From the NCBI GenBank assembly GCA_030686995.1, contig CM060704.1, forward strand, positions 116,476,042-116,540,041: a DNA stretch of 64,000 nucleotides. The letters are read 5' to 3'. The notes beneath the pieces were generated by a model, which saw only the letters and a program-made list of their open reading frames with translations, searched no databases and was not told the origin of the DNA. The position numbers and the translations under genes are program-made. Positions 55,377-64,000 of this stretch are shown one piece after another; positions within the stretch are counted from its first letter, which is position 1; each line of letters opens with the position of its first letter. Source of the stretch: Artemisia argyi (taxonomy: Eukaryota; Streptophyta; Magnoliopsida; Asterales; Asteraceae).

Positions 55377-57409
55377 TCATTTGTCCTTGGGGAAGCATGA
55401 TGTGGAAGAAGCAATCTCAATCGGACTTTCATTCAAGATGTTTGGACAAACATTTGAAGCACGTGAAAGTTCCACACCGATGAGATAAGTACCTGGCTCA
55501 AGATAATGATACATGAAAATTCCGGGATCAAATATAGTGTCCTCACTCCCGAAGGAGTGAAGAAGAGAAGAAGTCACCGTATAGGTGAAGAAAAGGAAGA
55601 AAATCATGACGAAAATCATGATTTGATATTCTTCCTCAAGAGGAGGCTCAATAGCCTGAGTTTGGATTTCAAAGGGTAAGCTCGTAAACAACCCGGGAGG
55701 GTGGGTGGGAATTTGCAAGTTCTCATAATTGAGAGCATCTGCCCCCGGGCTATCAAACTCCGGAGGAGTCATGATATGATGAGTGAGTTCACCGGAGAAC
55801 TCCTCATGAAGAGAATCATTCACAAGATGTGAATCTGTGGACTTATGTTCCATTGTGGACTCATCACAATCCTCAATCTGAGTGGATTATCAGAAATCGA
55901 AGTGAATTCAGGTTCGAATTCAAATAGAGGATTGGTGAGAGTGGTATTGAATGTTTCGGGAACAAAGTGAATATTATTCTCTGTTGGACTGCTGGGATAA
56001 GAAGTGAGTGACGGATCATGAGATAGGAGACCTTCAATTTCTCCCAGATCGACTTGGAAATCAAGGAGACCATCATCACTTTCCAATGAAAGTGGATCGA
56101 TGTGAGCAAGTTCATCAGCGAACTCCTCAAGAAGAGGATCAACATCAGAATGAGGCAGTGGTGCCTCAATATACTCAATGTCTCCATCAGATGTGCAATC
56201 ATCATTAAAATCTGAGAAAGTCTCAAAATGATCGTTTGAACACTCAAGAGGTGAAGGAATATCACATACATGATCCAAAGTTCCCTGTGACTCTCTCGGG
56301 ATTGGGACAAGGATCTCAACACTAGACTTTATTAATTCGTCCGATTCCTTATTAGGAACAGTGTCAAGATGCTCATCCCCCATGATTAGAGAGTGAGTGT
56401 GAACTTTGGGTGTGATAACAGACTGAGGGAGTTGGGAAGAACTAGCACACATGGTTTTTATATATTCCATTTGTTCGTCTGCTAGTAATTCTATCATAGT
56501 CTTTTCTCCCTGATTTTCCGAGGAAGGAATTGCTATAGATGAAAGTGATGAACCCTTACAGAATTGAAAAAAATCAAGGGTGACTTCATCATCACTATCA
56601 TCGTCGTATAGAGCAGCATTACGAAATATGGCACGTGTTTTAGCTGCTTGTTCTAATACTAGCAATTCTTCCTTGCTCAGTTCGTTTCTAGCTGCTCGTT
56701 CTTCCGCAAGTAATTCTGCCATGGATTTCTCACGAGAGCTTTGAAACGATGAAGTAGACAACTCCTCCTTAAGATCTTTCAATATCTCAAGAGCCTCTAT
56801 TAAAATGTCTTGCACAGTAACAAGAGGAGTTGTGTGAATCATTTGGTGCTGTGGAGGTGGGTCTGAATACGAATAGTCGTAATTGTTACAAGGAAACGGA
56901 TTCCCTGTTTGACAATCAGAGCTAGTGTGTGGATCTCCACAATACTCACAACAGTAAAACTGATGTGGCTGTGAGTCGTGTGTGTTGTAGTCATAATTGT
57001 TATCAGGAAACTGCTCATAGACAAGCATGTTTCCTGATTGACAATCAGAACTGTAGTGGGAACCACCACAGTACTCACAACAGTTAAACTGTTGAGTCTG
57101 GACTGGTGAATCATATGGATATTGGTCATAACCAAAGTTCTGAGCATCACCGGAAAACTGTTCATAGACAAACGTGTTTCCGGATTGACACTCAAATCCT
57201 TGGTGAGGACCTCCACAAAACTCACACAGATATGTCAGTATCTCATGATGTGGTGGCTGGTAGGATGAATCAGATGTATCATGGTAAGGATAGGGAGCTT
57301 GGTTATAGACAGACCAATCTCCTGACTCTACCATGCTACAGCCGGGACAATTCCCACCATTATAAGGACCACCACACCATTGGCAACCGCAATGGTGTGG
57401 ATACGACAT
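55377..57409 (-). pseudogene. Element D accessory protein with four zinc knuckles, one frameshift
   Basis: The first frame (57409-55820, 529 codons) begins MSYPHHCGC and carries four knuckles with spacing CX2CX3HX4C: C9-C12-Y16-C21 (His replaced by Tyr), C62-C65-H69-C74, C111-C114-H118-C123, C154-C157-H161-C166. Then come an acidic, Ser/Glu-rich middle and a charged helix (about 222-262, ending ARNELSKEELLVLEQAAK). The end shifts into the 55853-55377 frame (158 codons), with a hydrophobic segment (FVMIFFLFFTYTVTSSLL) and GSEDTIFDPGI, ending FPKDK. I remember similar proteins from Asteraceae elements. Probably nucleic-acid binding. The shift near 55850 breaks it in this copy. Confidence 0.75.
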
Positions 57410-57583
57410 GTGAAAGAATCAAAGGTTCATAGAGGGGTAGGGATGAAGAATCAAAGATGTGAGAGGGTAAAGGTGAATATTTTTGGGTTTTGGGATAAAC
57501 ATATGAACAAGAATGGGTAAATGTACAATGGAATGAATTCCAAAGTCACTAATCAGCAAACCGTTTAGAAAACGCACACAACC

Positions 57584-57601
57584 TCCCCGGCAGCGGCGCC
57601 A
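57584..57601 (-). other. Primer-binding site of D
   Basis: Minus strand TGGCGCCGCTGCCGGGGA, identical to C, five bases from the LTR. Confidence 0.82.
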
Positions 57602-57606
57602 AAAGT

Positions 57607-60600
57607 TGATTGAGCCTAAACCACCTAACTTATATTGACCAAGGAATGGTCAACAAAGTCAAACAGCCTAGATCAATGCTCCGCGGAATATAGTGGTTTC
57701 CCCGGGTCGTTATGTCCCGACGAGGTGTGAATTGTAAACAAACGGTTTCGTGATCGGGTGAATTTGGATGGAAAGGGGTTTTGAGTTATTTGAACTAAGG
57801 AATCTACAAGAGAATAGCTTAAATAAGCTATATGAATAAGACGGGAAAGTAGGAAAAACCAGAAACGATTTAAACCTAAAAACGCGTACGCTACGTTTAA
57901 ATAAAACGTAAACGTACGAAATAAAAAGTGAAAATAGAAATCTGAAAACACCCGGGGGGTGAAAATGACTTTTTTACAAAATAAAAGGTAAAAGAAAATT
58001 TTAGAAAATTAAAATTAATTTTTATACTATTTAATTATTTAATATTAATTAAAAACTATTTAATACTTATTATTAATACTTAAATAACTAAAATACAATA
58101 TAATATTATTTAAACACTAAAAAGGTGAAAATAAAATTTCTAAAATTATAAAATGACTAAAAATAAGTTTTAAAAATAAAAATAAGTATTTTTGTCTTTT
58201 TGTGGATTTTTTATTAATTAATTACTAATTACCTAATTAAACTATTTTAAATTAAGACAAATACTAAATGAACAGTAAAAATTATAAGAAAATTTCTAAA
58301 ATTACTTTACAACATATAAAAGCTATAAAAAATATAAAAACTAAGTTTTACTTAATAAAAACTAATTATGCTATTTTAATCTAATTATTAATTAATAATT
58401 AATAAAACTAAAATTAATTCTAATAAATACTAAAAGACAAAATAAAAATATGAGAAAATTACTATAAATACTTTAATATAAGAGGTAATTAATAAAAATA
58501 TAAAAAAGCTAAGTTCTTAATAAAAATTTAAAAATGAAAATTAAAATTTAATTACATTAAATAGAAACTATCACTTAATTTTAAATTTGTTTTTCTTGAT
58601 TTTTCTTTTACAAACCTATTTAATACTTAAAAACAAACACTTTTTATAAAAACAAACTTTTTATAACTTATTAATAAGCTGTTGAGAGCTTAAAGAGAGT
58701 GACAGTTGACCAAAATAGATTATAAGCTAAAACTAGCTCAAGTGGGACCCACTCTGGGTAAATCTTGTCCAAATAACTTAAATGGACATGTTTAAGCAGA
58801 AATAAGCCAAAAATCCCCACAAGATAAGCAATAAGCTAGTAAATAAGCACTTGAAATTTTCTATGAACTCAGAACTGGGACAGATTTCAAGGCTCAAACT
58901 AGGTGGGTCCCAGTGGTTTCTAGGTCAACCAAGAGGTCAAAACCTCAACCCTGGTAGGAGGGGGTTGGTAGGTACAAGATTCATGGCCTGGGGCCCACTG
59001 GATTGGCTGGAAAGCCACCACTAAGTGGTGGTGGTGGTGGTGTATCTGCTGAGACAGAGCAGGTAACAGCCCTGCAGCTCACTTTGGAGAGCTGTGGGGC
59101 CCAGAAGAAAATTTCTAAAAATGTAATGATGCAAGGAAATCAAAGACTAGCTGGTAGAGAACAAGTTTCAACAAGTTTCATTCCATGAAATCACACACTA
59201 AATTCAATAAAATTCTTACAACTTTTGAGAAAAACTGATGAATGCAAATTTGACTTTCTATAAAAACCTAAGATTTGACTTTTATCAACTTTGGATCACT
59301 CCTACTGATTTAATATGATATTAATAGCTATTAGAAAATGAAATTAAGTTAAAACATCAACTAATAAAAGGATTTGGGTGGGTTTGAGGTCTCAAAGCTC
59401 CAACAGTTAACTGTTGGAGACTTTGGAGATGGTTTTTGACTTTGGTAGCTTAAAACTTGGATTTTAAAGTTTTCTAAGCCTAGATACACCTAATGTAGTA
59501 TGTATAAACCAGAACACAACAACCAAAGTTCCCTTAACCTACTTGAAAGGCTTATGCCAAACACCCCTAATGGTTCACTGATATGAGTTTTTCAAAGCAA
59601 TAGGTAACTTTAAACTATAATGATGATGAAAATTACTCCTATAAGCTATGTAGATTATCTAAATCCTAGAAATACAGCAATAAAGTAGAGTAATGAGCTA
59701 AGCTACAACTACATATGCAAAATGGTAAGATTTGCTTACAATGTGATCTCCCTGATGAACAAGTGAGAACCTGACCAAGACTACAACCTAGATGCTCCCA
59801 AGAGCTCTAAACCATTCACAATTCACCCTGCTCTTTGCTCATATCCAAATCCCCACTGATTTTCAAAGTATGATCTATTTTTGAGGGATTTTTTAGATTT
59901 TTAGTACATTGAGTAAAAACCGATTCTAATGATCCAAATACTTGAGATTACTTATAAATAAGCTAATATGAGCTTAAACCATCCAGAGACAACAACTTAA
60001 AGTAACTTAGGAGTAAATTGATATTTTTATGAAAAATTTGCAAACTTGGAATTTAAATGACAAGATATGACATTAACTTCAAATGAGATTAAAATTATAC
60101 AAAACAACTTGAACACAATTGAGTTTAGCTAAAATTACAACTGAATTTGGAAATTAAATTAAAACATAAAAACTAAATTACACTAAAACTAAACTACACT
60201 AACTACTAACTACTTCTTCTCTTTTCTTTTCTTTTTATAGTCCCTGAGGTCTTCTCTCTCATTCCCACTTTTGTTCTGAGCCTTTGGATGGCTAAAAATG
60301 ATCCCAGCCGTTCAAAAGCCTTTTGGCGGGAAAATTGGCTTAGGGCAATTGGTGGGGTTTGGTGGGTATCTTTAATGAGGAGGGGGAAAGGTGAGGTTGG
60401 TGTGGGAATTTATTGAAGGTGGTGGAGTTGGTGAGAGTTTTGTGGGATTTGGAGAGGGAGCAGGGAACACAGACGCAGAAAACGGGGGGAGAAAGGAAGG
60501 AGATGGTGAGTTTGACTCGTTGACCTGGGGTTTTTATTATTTTGGATTTTGGGCTTGGTGGTGGGCTGAGGGGATATAAGGTTGGGCTGGGGTGATGGTT

Positions 60601-61321
60601 ACTGGATCAGAGGTGGTAAGGGTGTTGTTGGGTTTTGTTAATTAAGGGTGGTAAATAATAAAAGGGTTTAGGTTTAGGAATATATAACAAGGACCACTTT
60701 TGTAATTTTATGAAAAGTGAGGGCTGAAATGGAACTTTCCCAAGGTAACCATAAGGGACCATTCATGCATAGCTTAAGTATCCAAAACCATTTTTGCAAT
60801 TTTTGTATTTTTCAAAATTCCCGGGGACTAAAAATGATAATTTTCAAAGTCCGGGGACTAAAATTGCCATTTTATGAAAATCTTTTATCCAAGGATCCAT
60901 ATTGAATATTTTTAAACTTCCAAGGATTAAAAATGATTTTTCATCCAAAAATATCCCACCGGGGACCAAATCTGCCAAAATTTGAAACTCCAAGGACTAA
61001 ACTGTAAATTTCCTAAACTTTTCCAATTTTTCACCAAAGGACTAAATATGACATTTTATGATTTCAAAATGACCTTTGATGATAATTTTCCATATTTTGA
61101 ATATCCAGGGACTAGTTTTGTCATTTTATGAAAGTTGGGGGACTGAAACTGCCAATTTTGCAAACTTTGTACGTTTTTCGTCTGTTTTTGCTCATTTTGC
61201 ATCTAAAATATATAAAACACAATTTTGAAATATTTTCAGTATTTTGATGCAATTCTGAGTGTTTTTGTATGTTTTGCAGTTCAGATTTGACCAAAAATTA
61301 TGAGTGTTTGAGCACTCATCA
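57607..61321 (-). repeat. Element D, 5' LTR
   Basis: Nearly identical to 50858-54573. Several of the differences lie in the last 350 bases (60985-61260). Confidence 0.93.
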
Positions 61322-61326
61322 TAATA

Positions 61327-63924
61327 ATAAGCTGTGTGGAAGCTTAATACTACCACAGTTGACTTTGTTTGACCAAAGTAGCAAATAAGCTCAAACTGAC
61401 TTGTGTGGGACCCACTATGGTAAAATCTAGTTCAGCTAAGATAAGTAAACAAATATAAGCTAGAAAAAACACTAGTGGTACACTGAATAAGCCAAAAAGC
61501 CACAATAAGCTTTTGCTTATTGGTTTTCTGAGACAGATTAGGGGACAAAGTTCAATGGCAAATCTAAGTCTGGTAGGAGGGGGGTTCAAAGGAACCAAGT
61601 ATGACAAGTGGGGCCCACTGAGGTGGTCACAAACCACCACCAAAGTTGGTGGTGTGGAACTGTGGTGACTGCAGCAGGGGAAGTGCTTGCCCTGCAAGTG
61701 ATTTCCCTGGCTTATGGGGCCCAGAGTAAAATTGCTAAAAATATAAGCTATATGGGAACTTAAAAATAAGCTGGTAGACAACAATTAGGAACAAATTTCA
61801 AGGTCTCAATTAACTCTCATAAATCAAAACAATTCCTTGAAATTTTGTAAAAATCTGAGATGAGCAAATTTGACTTTTGATCAACACTTAGCTAGTTTGA
61901 CTATTTTGGATTTCTACTGCTTCCAATAAGCTGAATAAGTTATGATAAGCTATATAGAACCTATTTTGAGCTTAAGCTACAACTAATAAGGTAAAATGGA
62001 GATTTGTGGATCACAAATCCCTCACAGTTAACTGTGAGGGTTGATTAACTAACTTTTTGACTTTTTAATAAATAGACTACTAATTTTATGGTTTCTCTAC
62101 TCTAATATTACCTAAGGAAACATGTTCCAACCAGTGTTTAATAATAGAACCAACAAGAGTATAGCAGATAGTCTAAAACCAAACACCCCTTGAAACTAGC
62201 TTTACACTACAACCTAGGCTTATAAAACTACAACTACTGATTTTATTACTTAAACAGATTAAATATATGATAATTAAACTATATGGAACCAAATCACAAC
62301 AAAAGAACAACAAGAACTTAATTAAGATAAAAATGTAGAATTACTTACATATAAACTTCAAACTGAGAAAAGGAACCAGTGATCAAAACTCTACCCTAAC
62401 AACCTTCCACAAGGTTTCTAATACCCAAGTTCATCCAAAATACACCTGCTCCATGCTTTTCCTTCTTCTTCTTTTGATTTTTTTATTTTTCTCTATTTAA
62501 TTTGATTTCTTGGGAATTTTGTAATTATACTCTAAACTGGATTCTGAGGATATCTAAAAGCTTTGATAAGCTTTGTCAGAGCTTAAGTGGACTTTAGATT
62601 TCAATAACAACAACAAATAACAACATACAAGCTTTGTGAGATTTTTGAAATAAGAGAAAATTGCATAAACTTGGATAAGAACTGAGACTTGAAATTAATC
62701 ACTTAAAAAGTTTAAAGATACATTGAAACAGCTTAATTGATTGCTTAAAAGCTTTAAATTACACTAATAAGATGCAATTACACTAGTCGACACTAAAACT
62801 ACACTAACTAATCTAATACTTCATCACCACAGCTTCTTTTCCCTTTTGTAGAGATTTTCTGAATTTGTGGGACCCACAATGACATTTCCCACCAATTCCT
62901 AGCCCTTGATGTGGTCTGATTGATCCCAGCCATTCAAATTGGTAACTTGGCGCCAAAGGGTCAAACTGTCAGGTTTGGTTACTGTAGATTGCGTGGAGAG
63001 GGTTTTTAGGGTTTTGGAGGGTTGTGGAGGTGGAGGAGAGTGGGTAGGCAAGTGGGGTTGAGCTGAGGTGGAGATACCATGGTGGTATTGATGCTACAGT
63101 GGTGGTGGTATGGTTTGGGAGGGAAAGGGTAAAAGGGGTGGTGTTTGACCAGATTGTTTGACCCGGTTTTATTTATTAGGGTGGTGGACTGGGCTGGTAG
63201 GGTTTGGGCCTTGGGATTGGGTGGGCTGTTGGTGTGTTTGGGTTAGATTTGGTTTTGGGTAAATAATATAAAGGATCCGTTTGGTTTTTTATTTAGAAAT
63301 CACAAGGACCAATTTTGTAAATTGATGAAAGTTTAGGGTCTGAATTGGTATTTTCCCAAAGTTTATCATAAGGGTCTAAATTGCCAAGTATAGATAATAC
63401 AAGGGGCACTTTTGATATTTTTCACTTTTTAATTACCGAGGACTATTTTTGCCAAACCTTCAAAGTTCAGGGGCCAAACATGTAATTTTACCAAACTTCA
63501 CACCAAGGACCATTCCTGCAAAAGATTAGTAATATAAGGACCAAAATTGATTTTCTCAAAGTTTTTACATCCTAGGGACCATTTATGTCAATTTCCAAAG
63601 TATAGGGACTAAACTTGTAATTTTGTGAAACTTTGCACCAAAGGACTAAATATGTAACTTTATGATTAAAAAGGACCTTTGGTGACTTTTTCATGTTTTT
63701 AGAATAACCAGGGACTAGTTTTGACAACTTTTCAAACTTGAGGGACTGAAACTGCCAATTATGCAAATTTTGTACGTTTTTCATCTGTTTTTGCATATTT
63801 TGCATTTGAAACATATAAAACACACTTCTAAGATATTTTAAGTATTTTGATGCATATTTGAGTGTTTTTGGATGTTTTGGCAGCTCAGATTGGTATAAAA
63901 TGATGAGTATTTAGACACTCATCA
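61327..63924 (-). repeat. Element G LTR, right piece
   Basis: Continues from 50857 after D: AATAAGCTGTGTGG... to TAGACACTCATCA, with its own U3 array (about 63290-63750). Confidence 0.78.
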
Positions 63925-64000
63925 ATCCCCCACACTAAACTATTGCTAGTCCCTAGCAATCTTTTGAGAAAAACTTAATGGATTTGAAAAACTCTTTACC
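63925..64000 (-). other. Polypurine tract and hairpin of G, start of its interior
   Basis: ATCCCCCACACTAAACT, stem 63942-63949/63953-63960, then the beginning of the first tandem hairpin unit (CTCTTTACC) at the window edge. The same 3' module as C and D therefore continues outside. Confidence 0.78.

Larger units (their letters stand above)
50858..61321 (-). mobile_element. Element D: young non-autonomous relative of C, TSD TAATA
   Basis: LTRs 50858-54573 (3716 bp) and 57607-61321 (3715 bp), TSD TAATA at 50853-50857 and 61322-61326. The 3-kb interior on the minus strand has PBS, one accessory frame (57409-55377) and the structured 3' stretch. No gag core, RT or integrase. About 25 LTR differences by eye (under 1%) make it one of the youngest insertions here. 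LTR ends, PBS, PPT, hairpins and the last codons match the C group, so C-type elements are the likely source of its enzymes. Confidence 0.9.
49731..64000 (-). mobile_element. Element G: Athila-like LTR with both PBS and PPT attached, split by D, running off window
   Basis: LTR in two pieces (49749-50857, 61327-63924, together 3707 bp), similar in layout to C's and D's LTRs. On its right are the PPT and hairpin of an interior that leaves the window (63925-64000). On its left is a 13-base PBS remnant (49731-49743). An LTR with PPT on one side and PBS on the other is the shared middle LTR of a tandem pair, or a recombinant. The second interior has been deleted up to F. Confidence 0.72.

Overview
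This window looks like repeat-rich nuclear DNA of a flowering plant. The proteins closely resemble retrotransposon proteins I remember from the daisy family (Asteraceae, especially tribe Anthemideae). That resemblance is from memory and was not searched. I find no intact host gene, no RNA gene and no CRISPR array. Almost everything is LTR retrotransposons, several nested inside others. I fixed their boundaries by matching LTR ends, target-site duplications (TSDs), primer-binding sites (PBSs) and polypurine tracts (PPTs).

Layout, left to right. 1-5607: element A (minus strand), a non-autonomous element whose left LTR runs off the window; it keeps a broken retropepsin-like reading frame. 5878-6412: probable Copia-type 3' LTR. 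6743-10829: solo LTR, TSD TTATT. 10830-12630: low-copy-looking DNA with an intron-bearing gene fragment (11592-12157). 12838-39865: element B (minus), a Tat/Retand-like Ty3 element, TSD ATAAT, inserted in the loop of a foldback element. B holds two younger insertions: a 3.15-kb Tekay-like solo LTR (17415-20564) in its RNase H region, and element C (21806-36454), a complete 14.6-kb Athila-like Ty3 element with 3726-bp LTRs, which splits B's reverse transcriptase. B also carries a spliced antisense gene (13946-16366, plus strand). 40508-41928: solo LTR of A's family, TSD TTATT. 42824-45244: Tekay-like LTR remnant. 45245-49730: element F (minus), non-coding, with a tRNA-iMet PBS and a truncated 5' LTR. 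49731-64000: element G (minus), related to C; its LTR is split by element D (50858-61321, TSD TAATA), a young non-autonomous relative with 3.7-kb LTRs.

How the parts may work together. C is the only element here with recognisable gag, protease, RT, RNase H and integrase, but it carries a gag frameshift, an in-frame stop between gag and pol, integrase frameshifts and one lost catalytic residue. D keeps C-type LTRs, PBS, PPT and the stretch after pol. It replaces gag-pol with one frame carrying four zinc knuckles of the kind found once in C's Gag. The most interesting structure is in this shared 3' stretch: four regularly spaced hairpins whose differences keep pairing on the element's RNA strand, and a repeated module of hairpin plus polypurine tract, which in A, C and D keeps its shape while its sequence changes. 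Both suggest selected RNA or DNA structure.

Identity figures and alignments are by eye.
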